Assembly (NCBI RefSeq): GCF_052114085.1
Contig: NZ_JBFREB010000001.1
Span: 868,001-932,000 of the forward strand
Direction of reading: 5' to 3'
DNA length: 64,000 nt
From: Leifsonia sp052114085
GTDB lineage: Bacteria; Actinomycetota; Actinomycetes; Actinomycetales; Microbacteriaceae
Shown: positions 55,718-63,223 of the stretch, piece after piece
Layout of the letters: each line of letters starts with the position of its first letter
How positions within the stretch are numbered: position 1 is the first letter of the stretch
Translations under genes and position numbers: made by a program
Notes under the pieces: model-generated
Told to the model about the DNA's origin: nothing
The model's input: the letters and a program-made list of their open reading frames with translations, nothing else
The model's database searches: none

Positions 55718-56657
55718 GGTGGTCGTCGTCGGCGGCGGCCCGGCCGGGCTCTCGGCGACCCTCAACCTGGCCCGTGCGCTCGTGGATGTCGTGCTCGTGG
55801 ATGCGAGCCGCCCGCGCAACTCCGCCACGCTGCGCTCACACGGCTACCTGACCCGGGACGGATTCCGCCCAACCGAGCTTCGCGCCCTCGCAAAGGAGGA
55901 GCTCGCGGCCTACGGGAACGTCGAGCACCTGGAACGCCGGTCGGTGACCGCGGTGCGTCGGGAGGGTGACGGCTTCCTCGTCGAGGTCGGCGGCCGAACG
56001 CCCGCCGAGCACGTCACGCTGTCGGCCCAAGCGGTACTGCTGGCCACGGGCCTGACGGAGATCCTGCCGGCGCTGCCGAGCATCCGCTCCTACTACGGGA
56101 TGAGCGTGTTCAGTTGCGTCGCCTGCGACGCGTGGGACCTGCGCGGCAAGGCCCTTGCACTGATCGGCGGCAACCCTGATCTCGCACGCCGGGCGGTCCA
56201 CCTGTCGAGGTGGACGGACGACCTCACGGTGTTCACCAACGGTTCAGAGGCGGTCACCGCGACCGAGGAGGAGGACCTCGGTGCCCTCGGCGTCCGGGTG
56301 GAGCGCACGCGCATCCTCGACCTCGACGGGGAGCGCGGCGCCGTCCGCGCGGTCCAGCTGGAGGACGGCCGCTCCGTCCCCATCGACGGCGGCTTCGTCC
56401 GGCCGGAATGGAAGCCCGCTGCGGCCTTCCTCGACGGGATCGAGCAGCAGGTGTCCGCGGACGGCTTCCTGATCGCCGGCGCCGAGGGCCGCACCGCGGT
56501 TCCGGGGCTGTACGCCGCCGGCGACATCGTCGCCCCCGGGCCGCAGCAGATGATCATCGCGGCCGGTAGCGGCGCGCGCTGCGCCGCGGCCATCGTCGAC
56601 GACCTCCAGACCGCAACGCTCCGGAGCGCCCTTGCCACGCTGTCCGAACCCGTGTGA
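55710..56657 (+). CDS. Thioredoxin reductase-like NAD(P)/FAD-dependent oxidoreductase
   Basis: The 315-residue protein has FAD (VVVGGGPAGLSA), redox CVAC (in FSCVACDAWD) and late FAD (GLYAAGDIVAPG) motifs of the class II TrxR group, but no trxA gene nearby. The NADPH loop is atypical (IGGNPDLARRAV). It may reduce the CysH disulfide or another thiol in sulfur assimilation. Confidence 0.85.
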   Translation: MPEVVVVGGGPAGLSATLNLARALVDVVLVDASRPRNSATLRSHGYLTRDGFRPTELRALAKEELAAYGNVEHLERRSVTAVRREGDGFLVEVGGRTPAEHVTLSAQAVLLATGLTEILPALPSIRSYYGMSVFSCVACDAWDLRGKALALIGGNPDLARRAVHLSRWTDDLTVFTNGSEAVTATEEEDLGALGVRVERTRILDLDGERGAVRAVQLEDGRSVPIDGGFVRPEWKPAAAFLDGIEQQVSADGFLIAGAEGRTAVPGLYAAGDIVAPGPQQMIIAAGSGARCAAAIVDDLQTATLRSALATLSEPV

Positions 56658-56669
56658 AAGCGAGACCTG

Positions 56670-57101
56670 ATGCTGCGAACGATGCTCAAATCGAAGGTCC
56701 ACCGGGCGACGATCACCCACGCCGACCTGCACTACGTGGGCTCGCTGACGATCGACCTCGACCTGATGGACGCCGCCGACATGCTCCCCGGCGAGCAGGT
56801 GGCGGTGCTGGATGTCACCACCGGCGCACGCTTCGAGACATACCTGATCGCCGGGGAGCGCGGCAGCGGCGTCATCGGCGTCAACGGCGCCGCAGCGCAC
56901 CTGGTGGGCGTCGGCTACACCATCATCGTCGTGACCTACGCGCAGCTGAGCGACGACGAAGCACGGACCTTCACACCGCGGATCGTGCACGTCGACTCCC
57001 GGAACCGCCAGATCGCCCTCGGCGACAATCCGGCCGAGACCCACCATCCAGGCACGGAACCGCCACCATTCGCCATCCTGACTTCACGCTCCACCCGCTA
57101 A
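56670..57101 (+). CDS. panD: Aspartate 1-decarboxylase proenzyme
   Basis: The 143-residue protein has the PanD pattern, with the self-cleavage site Gly24-Ser25 (HYVGSLTID) at the same position as in E. coli and the Lys9 region (MLKSKVHRA). Ser25 becomes the pyruvoyl group; the product beta-alanine feeds pantothenate and CoA. The C-terminal 25 residues are an extra tail. It lies 12 bases after the flavoprotein gene, an unusual but plausible member of a sulfur operon. Confidence 0.94.
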   Translation: MLRTMLKSKVHRATITHADLHYVGSLTIDLDLMDAADMLPGEQVAVLDVTTGARFETYLIAGERGSGVIGVNGAAAHLVGVGYTIIVVTYAQLSDDEARTFTPRIVHVDSRNRQIALGDNPAETHHPGTEPPPFAILTSRSTR

Positions 57102-57134
57102 AACTGCAACTACATCTTCACGAGGAAGAGGCTC

Positions 57135-58073
57135 ATGTCCGGACACATCTACGACAACGTCACCGAGGCCGTCGGGCGGACGCCGCTCGTCCGGCTGAAC
57201 CGGCTCACCGAAGGAATCGACGCCACGGTGCTGGCGAAGCTGGAGTTCTACAATCCGGCCGGCAGCGTGAAGGACCGCATCGGCGTCGCGATCATCGACG
57301 CGGCCGAGAAGGCGGGAGCGCTGCGTCCGGGCGGCACGATTGTGGAGGCGACCAGCGGCAACACGGGGATCGCGCTCGCGATGGTGGGCGCAGCCCGTGG
57401 GTACAACGTCATCCTCGCGATGCCCGAGACGGCGAGCAAGGAGCGTCGCGTCCTGCTGCGCGCGTTCGGCGCGAAGGTCGAGTTGACGCCCGGCGCCGAC
57501 GGGATGCGCGGCGCGGTCGAGATCGCCCAGCAGATCGTCGAGAGCACCGAGAACGCCATCTGGGCACGCCAGTTCGAGAACGAAGCCAACCCGGCGATCC
57601 ACCGCGCCACCACGGCGGAGGAGATCTGGGAGGACACCGACGGCGGCGTCGACATCTTCGTCGCGGGCGTCGGCACCGGCGGCACCATCACGGGCGTAGG
57701 CCAGGTGCTGAAGGAGCGCAAGCCCGGCGTGCAGGTGGTCGCGGTCGAGCCGCTCGACTCGCCCATCCTGAACGGCGGGAAGCCCGGTCCGCACAAGATC
57801 CAGGGGATCGGCGCGAACTTCGTGCCCGAGATCCTCGACACGACGATCTACGACGAGGTCGTGGATGTCACGCTCGACGACGCGCTCGACGTGGCGAAGA
57901 AGCTGGCGAGCGAGGAGGGCATCCTGGCCGGCATCTCCTCCGGCGCGATCATCTGGGCGGCGCTGCAGGTGGCGAAGCGTCCGGAGAACGCGGGCAAGAC
58001 CGTCGTCGCGATCGTGTGCGACACGGGCGAGCGGTACATCTCCACGCCCCTCTGGGCGGAGCTCCTGGACTGA
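57135..58073 (+). CDS. cysK: Cysteine synthase A
   Basis: The 312-residue PLP enzyme has Lys46 in NPAGSVKDR, the TSGNTGIALA loop, and the GVGTGGTITGVG phosphate site. It uses sulfide from the upstream pathway and O-acetylserine to make cysteine. GAGGAAGAGG lies just before the ATG. It ends the sulfur operon; no cysE follows in the window. Confidence 0.95.
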   Translation: MSGHIYDNVTEAVGRTPLVRLNRLTEGIDATVLAKLEFYNPAGSVKDRIGVAIIDAAEKAGALRPGGTIVEATSGNTGIALAMVGAARGYNVILAMPETASKERRVLLRAFGAKVELTPGADGMRGAVEIAQQIVESTENAIWARQFENEANPAIHRATTAEEIWEDTDGGVDIFVAGVGTGGTITGVGQVLKERKPGVQVVAVEPLDSPILNGGKPGPHKIQGIGANFVPEILDTTIYDEVVDVTLDDALDVAKKLASEEGILAGISSGAIIWAALQVAKRPENAGKTVVAIVCDTGERYISTPLWAELLD

Positions 58074-58154
58074 GCGGAGTCCTGTCTCGTCAGGCACAGG
58101 GCCCGAAGATCTGAAGGTGGTCCAGCAGAGTCAAGCGCGAGCGGGGCTCGACGT

Positions 58155-58628
58155 CTAGTCGCATGGTTCTTCGGCGGCCGGCCGCGCAAGTATCCGTCTC
58201 ACCGTTGATTCGCTTACTTGGTAAGCCTGGGCGAGATCTCTCCTGCTGGCGCACTTTCGCGCAAGGCACACAATTTCTAGACGTTGGGGGTCGCTGAGCG
58301 ACGATGACTTGGCCCTAGCGGCTGTGTCGAAGCCAGCCCGTCGCAAGAGGGTACGGATGGTGTTGCGTCTGACGCCGTATCGCTTGGCGAGCTCATACGT
58401 CGAAGCTCCATCCCTATAGTCCTCGATGATATGAGCGGTGACCGTCCGATCGAAATAAGCGCTGCGCGGGGCAACTTGCTTCCTCCGATCGGGCACCGAC
58501 TGACGCGCGTCCACACACAAGTCGGCGATCGCCCCGACGGTGCTCGCAGGATGTAAGTAATTTGCGAGCACCCCGACGTAACGAAAGAGCCGGTGGGCAC
58601 GAAGGTCGCAAAGCGACCACGTGCCCAC
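58155..58628 (-). CDS. Helix-turn-helix protein, copy 1 of a repeat-associated pair
   Basis: The 157-residue protein has two HTH units resembling resolvase/Hin C-terminal domains (STYELAKRYGVRRNTIRTL; RDLAQAYQVSESTVRRIL). It is related to the protein at 60339, most closely in the HTH parts. The first 25 residues from GTG 58628 are encoded inside the structured repeat and hairpin, so the true start may be further in. It could be a DNA-binding component or remnant of a mobile element. Confidence 0.65.
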   Translation of the reverse strand: MGTWSLCDLRAHRLFRYVGVLANYLHPASTVGAIADLCVDARQSVPDRRKQVAPRSAYFDRTVTAHIIEDYRDGASTYELAKRYGVRRNTIRTLLRRAGFDTAARAKSSSLSDPQRLEIVCLARKCASRRDLAQAYQVSESTVRRILARPAAEEPCD

Positions 58629-58740
58629 CGGCTCTTTCGTTACTCGCTGCTGTCTAATGGGGTCCCCGCGCGCGAGGGGCCCCGGGCGACGCCCCGCGCG
58701 AAGCGCGGAGCGGCGTTTGGGGTAGCGCGTGGGGCGCAGC
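58552..58740. repeat. Structured direct repeat, copy 1
   Basis: This 189-bp segment is repeated in the same orientation at 60742-60930 with only two mismatches (58560 A/G and 58695 C/T). It includes a 66-base hairpin and further GC-rich inverted repeats (GGGGTCCCC; GGGGCCCC; CGCGCGAAGCGCG). Each copy lies at the 5' end of an HTH gene. Confidence 0.85.
58578..58643. repeat. Perfect 24-bp stem hairpin with nested inner stem, copy 1
   Basis: Arms 58578-58601 and 58620-58643 are perfect reverse complements. Between them, GGTCGC and GCGACC (58604-58609, 58613-58618) form a second stem around an AAA loop. The hairpin spans the proposed GTG start of the HTH gene. An identical hairpin is at 60768. 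Confidence 0.85.
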
Positions 58741-58812
58741 TCGCGACGCCTGTGGAGAAGCCGTGCGCCTGAGAGCAGCTAATCGAGCGCGCGCGCGATC
58801 TTAAGGTCGTCA

Positions 58813-59073
58813 GTGGACGTGGCGACAAGCGGAATGACGATCGGCCATGTGTCGACCTCATGGGGACCCGAGGCGGGCGTTTCCGGCAAGTTGGGCTTCG
58901 ACACTCAAAAGCCCGGCTTCTATCTCAGCGGGGGTTGCGAGGCTACCCTTGGGCCCGTTGGTCTGTATGGGGAAGGCGGAATTCAGGAGCACGGTTCGCT
59001 GGGCTGGGGCGGCTATGGAGTTGCAATTGGCGCCAAGGCCGGTTGTTCAGCAGGCCAAGGTTGGGCGTGGTAG
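58813..59073 (+). CDS. Small Gly-rich hypothetical protein
   Basis: The 86-residue product is rich in Gly and aromatic residues (for example GLYGEGGIQEHGSLGWGGYG) and has two Cys. No family is recognised; the alternating pattern suggests a beta-rich secreted peptide or the tail of a larger toxin, but there is no signal sequence. It is 8 bases upstream of the first of two small membrane genes. Confidence 0.5.
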   Translation: MDVATSGMTIGHVSTSWGPEAGVSGKLGFDTQKPGFYLSGGCEATLGPVGLYGEGGIQEHGSLGWGGYGVAIGAKAGCSAGQGWAW

Positions 59074-59081
59074 GAAGAACT

Positions 59082-59336
59082 GTGGGTACCGTCTTGCCGA
59101 ACCTGATAATCGGCCCTTTGGTGATTGTGATCGGGGTGCTCGTCATTGTCTTCCGCAGGCAGGTGCGTGATGCCACGGTCAACGCGGAGAAGACCGCAGT
59201 GGGGGACAGAATTGGCAGGGCGGCCGGGCTCTTGCAGACGCCGTTCTGGGTCGCCGCCGCTGGAATAATCGGTGTTCTCGTTGGGATTCTGATGCTTATC
59301 GGCGGAGTCGTCACCCTCGTCTCACACAACACATGA
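59082..59336 (+). CDS. Small membrane protein with two helices, first of a pair
   Basis: The 84-residue protein has hydrophobic segments at both ends (about 5-25 and 56-80) separated by a charged loop beginning RRQVRDATVNAEK. GTG 59082 has AGGAAG 5 bases before it. It resembles the next protein in layout. Both could be immunity proteins for the upstream Gly-rich product; this is inference from order only. Confidence 0.6.
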   Translation: MGTVLPNLIIGPLVIVIGVLVIVFRRQVRDATVNAEKTAVGDRIGRAAGLLQTPFWVAAAGIIGVLVGILMLIGGVVTLVSHNT

Positions 59337-59566
59337 GCGCATTCAGTGTGGAAGCGATCTCCGTGGGGTTTGTCTCCATCCTTCTCGGTTGCGTACTCGT
59401 TATATGGCGACGTCAAGCATCCGAGCGCCTACAGCGCAGAGCCGAACGAGCGGCCGTTACGCCGTCGTTCATGTCTTCTGCCACCTACCTGCAGTTTGTC
59501 GGTGTCTTCGGTATGGCCCTTGGAGTCGGTTCGCTCATCATCGGACTAGCAAGCCACGCATCGTAG
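59333..59566 (+). CDS. Small membrane protein with two helices, second of a pair
   Basis: The 77-residue protein has the same layout as its neighbour: helix, RRQASERLQRRAE loop, helix. The ATG overlaps the preceding stop (ATGA). No family is recognised. Confidence 0.6.
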   Translation: MSAFSVEAISVGFVSILLGCVLVIWRRQASERLQRRAERAAVTPSFMSSATYLQFVGVFGMALGVGSLIIGLASHAS

Positions 59567-59741
59567 CTGCTCTCTTCGCTGCCTACTCGGGCCTGCACGA
59601 CACGAGGTACGGCCGCGTAACCGGCGCCTCCAGGGGCTGACAACGGCGGGGACTGGCTCCGACTTAAGCGAGCCGAGCTGCGCACGGCCACTGCGTAGTC
59701 TGGGTTCTGCGGCGAGCTGCCGGTGCCCGGACCGCGAAGTA

Positions 59742-60165
59742 CTAGGAGTCGACGATCAGGGATGCGTGCATATTCAGGCCGTCGAGGTTGCTTTGCACCT
59801 TTGACACACGCAACGGGTCACCAAGCGCGCCATCGCGCGCAGCCAACACCGTTTCCTCGTGCGCTAGCTTGCCGAGCGATATGTTGCGACCAAAGCGTTC
59901 TGAATGGCCCTGGCGCTTCGTATCGAAAAGGGAGGGGGACCCATCTCCTGTGAAGAGGAGCATGTTGGGCGGGGTGTCTGGGTGTCGAATTACTCCTGGA
60001 GATGCGCAAACTGCTGGGTTTCGTCGCGACTCATGTGCGGAATCTCGATACCTACCCCTACGGGCGACACCAGCTTCAGCGTTGCTCCCGTATATGGAGT
60101 TTCCCCTAGTCGTCGATTAGCAGGCCCGCGACGCTGTCGCCGAAGTTGATCGATTCAACCGCCAT
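59742..60165 (-). pseudogene. Decayed coding region, possibly an ApeA-like N-terminal domain
   Basis: Three consecutive protein-like pieces lie in different frames on the minus strand: from ATG 60165 to a stop at 60108, from 60109 to a stop at 59992 (LGETPYTGATLKLVSPVG), and down to a stop at 59742 (LLFTGDGSPSLFDTK; KVQSNLDGLNMHA). Joined, they give about 140 residues. The order and the LDGL-like ending recall N-terminal domains of ApeA-type defence proteins, but this is a weak resemblance. Two frameshifts suggest loss of function. Confidence 0.35.
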
Positions 60166-60255
60166 GACCCGAGCCTAGAAACGGACGGGGTTTCGACGGG
60201 GATCGGCTTCCGGGGCGTTTCGCTCGACGGGCCGCTTGCCCAGTGCCTGCGTGAT

Positions 60256-60300
60256 AGGCGATGACGGGAATCAAACCCGCGTAATCAGTTTGGAAGACTG
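60256..60300 (-). tRNA. 3' fragment of tRNA-Gly(UCC), probable integration site
   Basis: Read on the minus strand, 45 bases match the 3' part of a tRNA-Gly: the anticodon stem and loop CAGTCTTCCAAACTG with anticodon TCC, the T-arm GCGGGTTTGATTCCCGT, and the acceptor 3' strand CATCGCC with discriminator T. The D-arm and the 5' acceptor strand are missing. Such pieces are left where integrative elements recombine in the 3' half of a tRNA gene. Confidence 0.6.
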
Positions 60301-60338
60301 CCTTAGGCGATCTGCGGCACCCGCAGCCGCCGCCCGGT

Positions 60339-60818
60339 TCAAGCGCCCCCGTCTGTGGCAGCGTGAATGACGCGTCGCAGCAAGCGTCTGACGGTCGATT
60401 CGCTAACTCCGAAGTCGTGGGCGAGTTCTTTTCGTGATCTACCGGCCTCGGAGCCCCGGCGCAGTTCTTCCGATTCTGACGTCGACAGCGCGATGAGGTT
60501 GGCGCGAGCAACGGTGTCGGTCCCAGCCCGGCGGAGCCTGTCACGAACGGTGTTACGTCGGACACCGTACTTGGCGGCGATCACGTAAGTCGATGCACCA
60601 CCTCGGAACTCGCCGATTACTTGGCGCATCAGCGCCTCATCGATAGAGGCTCTCCGGGGGACCCGACTCACTCTCGACGCGGGCGTCGAACGATGGGCGT
60701 CGGCAGTGAGCTTCGCGACCCTCTTGGCCTCCGCGAATCGGTGTAAGTAGTTTGCGAGCACCCCGACGTAACGAAAGAGCCGGTGGGCACGAAGGTCGCA
60801 AAGCGACCACGTGCCCAC
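60339..60818 (-). CDS. Helix-turn-helix protein, copy 2 of a repeat-associated pair
   Basis: The 159-residue protein (from GTG 60818, the site equivalent to copy 1) has two HTH units (STYVIAAKYGVRRNTVRDRL; KELAHDFGVSESTVRRLL). Outside the repeat it differs clearly from copy 1, so the coding parts have diverged while the repeat has not. The open frame continues upstream to ATG 61055 but this part shows no protein-like features. Confidence 0.65.
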   Translation of the reverse strand: MGTWSLCDLRAHRLFRYVGVLANYLHRFAEAKRVAKLTADAHRSTPASRVSRVPRRASIDEALMRQVIGEFRGGASTYVIAAKYGVRRNTVRDRLRRAGTDTVARANLIALSTSESEELRRGSEAGRSRKELAHDFGVSESTVRRLLRRVIHAATDGGA

Positions 60819-60930
60819 CGGCTCTTTCGTTACTCGCTGCTGTCTAATGGGGTCCCCGCGCGCGAGGGGCCCCGGGCGACGCCCTGCGCGAAGCGCGGAG
60901 CGGCGTTTGGGGTAGCGCGTGGGGCGCAGC
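60742..60930. repeat. Structured direct repeat, copy 2
   Basis: Copy 2 of the 189-bp element at 58552, shifted by exactly 2190 bp and with two mismatches. Weak similarity continues for some bases beyond the 60930 end (GACG..CGTGGAGAA). Confidence 0.85.
60768..60833. repeat. Perfect 24-bp stem hairpin, copy 2
   Basis: Identical to the hairpin at 58578, with arms 60768-60791 and 60810-60833 and the same nested inner stem. Confidence 0.85.
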
Positions 60931-61326
60931 CTGGTGACGGGCGTGGAGAACCCGGCGTGGTCCCCGCGCAGTGCTAGCGCCGCGAAGAGCGCAGTACCTG
61001 CCGCTGTGTCGCGACCCTGCGGCCACACAATCCGACAGGCAGGGGTTCCGACCATATGATCGAAACGCTGGAGTCGGCCGAGGAGGTTGAGGTGCCCAAT
61101 CCCTCGTGGAGGATTCGCCTCTTACTCCAACGAACGCTCGCGAATATCGGCAGGTTCATCGCCGGTCTTATCGAGACTTTTCTTCGCTAGCTTCCGCAGC
61201 TGCCGGGTCTCGGTCGGCCCACCTAGCAAGGCGCAGAGCGCCGTCCGGTCCTTCTCCCGGGATCAACCCGCTGAGCGAGTACGCCGTGCCCCCCGTCGGG
61301 AGCCACCCCTCTGCCAAGCTGGTTGG
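60931..61326. other. Region without a supported gene
   Basis: The frame of HTH copy 2 stays open to 61055 but without a ribosome site. The segment before the ureohydrolase start has no recognisable feature. Confidence 0.4.
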
Positions 61327-62235
61327 GTGATTTCGATACTGTCCGTGCCGACCAATCTCGGCCTGCGGCCCCCCGAACCGGGCAGCGTGCCCGGCGCGGC
61401 CAAAGCGCCGGAGGCTTTACGAGAATCCGGCCTCTTTCACCAGCTCATCGAGCTGGGAGCGCTTGATGCTGGAGTCGTCCTCCCGGGCCGGTACGTCGAT
61501 GACGATTCGACTCGCGAATCAGGTCATGTACGCAATGAGGACGCGCTCGTTGAGCATGGCCGTCGTCTCGCGAAACGGCTGGAGATGATTCTCGACGCAG
61601 GGAACGTTCCCCTGGTGATCGGTGGTGATTGCAGCATTCTGCTCGGGGTCGGCGTCGCCCTAGCGCGACGAGGCCGTACCGGCTTGATGCATGTAGACGG
61701 CCATACTGACTTCCGTCATCCTGGCAACAGCGACGAGTGCGCAAGCGTTGCCGGAGAAGACCTCGCGGCAGCGGTGGGATCGCACTGGCCCGCCATCGCA
61801 GACATCGACGGGCTCGGACCCTACTTTCCGCCACAACGCGTCGTCCACATCGGCCACCGCGACAACGATGGTGAAGGGACCGAGGCACGGCAGAAACTTG
61901 GTCTCGTCCTGTCCGCCCGCGAGGCCACCAGCCAAACGCCCGCATCCGTGGCGACTGCGGCCCAGGCGGTCGCGCATCCTGGCTACTGGTTACAGGTCGA
62001 TGTGGACGTGCTCGATCCCAGTGTTATGCCCGCCGTTGATAGCCCTGACTCCGGGGGATTCATGGTGGAGCAGCTGACACAACTTCTTAAACTGCTTGCG
62101 CCCGGCGCCCTTGGGGCCTCGGTGACTGTTTTCGACCCCGACCTGGATCCTGACGGGCGGTACGCACGGGTGGTCACGGACCTGATTGTGGGAGGGCTCG
62201 CGCACTTGGGCACCGCCGTCTACAACGCCCGATAA
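61327..62235 (+). CDS. Arginase/agmatinase-family ureohydrolase
   Basis: The 302-residue protein has the dimanganese motifs of the family in order: IGGDCSI, MHVDGHTDF and WLQVDVDVLDPSVMPAVDSP. It hydrolyses a guanidino compound such as arginine, agmatine or formiminoglutamate to urea or formamide; the substrate cannot be read from the motifs. The start GTG 61327 is weakly supported, and the open frame extends upstream. It stands alone, with no arginine pathway gene nearby. Confidence 0.85.
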   Translation: MISILSVPTNLGLRPPEPGSVPGAAKAPEALRESGLFHQLIELGALDAGVVLPGRYVDDDSTRESGHVRNEDALVEHGRRLAKRLEMILDAGNVPLVIGGDCSILLGVGVALARRGRTGLMHVDGHTDFRHPGNSDECASVAGEDLAAAVGSHWPAIADIDGLGPYFPPQRVVHIGHRDNDGEGTEARQKLGLVLSAREATSQTPASVATAAQAVAHPGYWLQVDVDVLDPSVMPAVDSPDSGGFMVEQLTQLLKLLAPGALGASVTVFDPDLDPDGRYARVVTDLIVGGLAHLGTAVYNAR

Positions 62236-62725
62236 AGGATCCCTCACTGAGTAATGGAGTTGGGACAGGGCTCTGAATGAGGCGATCAGAATCGTGGTCA
62301 GCCGGGGACGATTGCCATACTCAACGGCGCAGACCGGGCGGAGTTCGCGGTGGCTCGCTGGCTCGGGCGGCAACTGAGGCTAAGAAAGGTGGGTGCGCTC
62401 TCGGCTCGCCGCGGAACTCTACTAGACGCCCTGCTGTCGTTGGCGGTCTACGAACTGAGGACACGCCGCGTCCGGCGGCGATGAATGGCTCGGATCCACG
62501 GCCGATGCGGACCACGTCCAGCTACTTTGTCTGCTATAGAAATGGCGCCCGTTTCCATGCGTTTCCGGCATGAGACAGCGCGCCCGGTGGCCTTCATACT
62601 CTGAGCATGATCAGGTTCGGGTTTAGGGTTCTAGGCCCACGCAGAGACAGGCGTCAGGATTCGACCTTGCGGCGGGAGCGTTCGCCGTCGTTCTCGCAGA
62701 CAAAGCACCGTACAGTCAGCTCTCG
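62236..62725. other. Intergenic region, no gene supported
   Basis: A 98-codon open frame at 62277-62573 is Arg-rich, lacks a domain and ribosome site, and is rejected. No repeat or RNA is apparent. Confidence 0.4.
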
Positions 62726-63202
62726 TTAGCACTCATGCTCGATGGATCGCACCTCGAACTCACCGGACTTGACCGAGCGTCCGCATGCCTCGCATCGGAC
62801 GTCCGCGACGAAGACATTTCCGCAGACAGTGTGCGTGAACTCGACGAGCGGTACGTCCGCGGGCTTATAGGTGTCGCCCCACCGCTTGAGCACGAGGATC
62901 ACCTGGCCCAGGTCCTTGCCCTTTTGAGTGAGTTGGTAGCCGGCTCCACCGGTGTCGGCTGACCTCGGCTCGATGATGCCGGTCTCGATCAGTTTCTTGA
63001 GCCGGGCAGACAGCACGTCTCGTGGCGCACCGACGGATCGCAGGATGTCCGTGTACCTCGAGGCGCCGAACGCCAACGCGCGGACGATGTGCAGCGACCA
63101 CCGGTCGTTGATCGCATCCAGTGCCACGGCAAGGGAATCCCGTTGTGGTTTGCTTTTCAAACCACTTGCTGTACTCTTATCCAAGTTTGACATCCAAACC
63201 AT
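62726..63202 (-). CDS. HxlR-family transcriptional regulator
   Basis: The protein of about 158 residues has an HxlR winged helix (VALDAINDRWSLHIVRAL; RYTDILRSVGAPRDVLSARL; TDTGGAGYQLT-like wing) and a C-terminal CEACGRSV pair that may bind zinc. HxlR proteins are redox or aldehyde responsive. ATG 63202 leaves only 21 bp to the divergent gene's ATG, so the true start may be ATG 63193 or further in. It probably controls the divergent membrane protein. Confidence 0.85.
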   Translation of the reverse strand: MVWMSNLDKSTASGLKSKPQRDSLAVALDAINDRWSLHIVRALAFGASRYTDILRSVGAPRDVLSARLKKLIETGIIEPRSADTGGAGYQLTQKGKDLGQVILVLKRWGDTYKPADVPLVEFTHTVCGNVFVADVRCEACGRSVKSGEFEVRSIEHEC

Positions 63203-63223
63203 TCTAGTCGAGAAAGCGACCTC

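Noticed and set aside
60251..60330. Complete tRNA-Gly gene
   Set aside because: Bases upstream of the anticodon stem do not form a D-arm, and no 5' strand pairs with the CATCGCC acceptor end; only the 3' part is present.
60339..61055. Longer version of the second HTH gene starting at ATG 61055
   Set aside because: The added residues are low-complexity Arg/Pro-rich, have no ribosome site, and copy 1 has its equivalent start at the GTG in the repeat.
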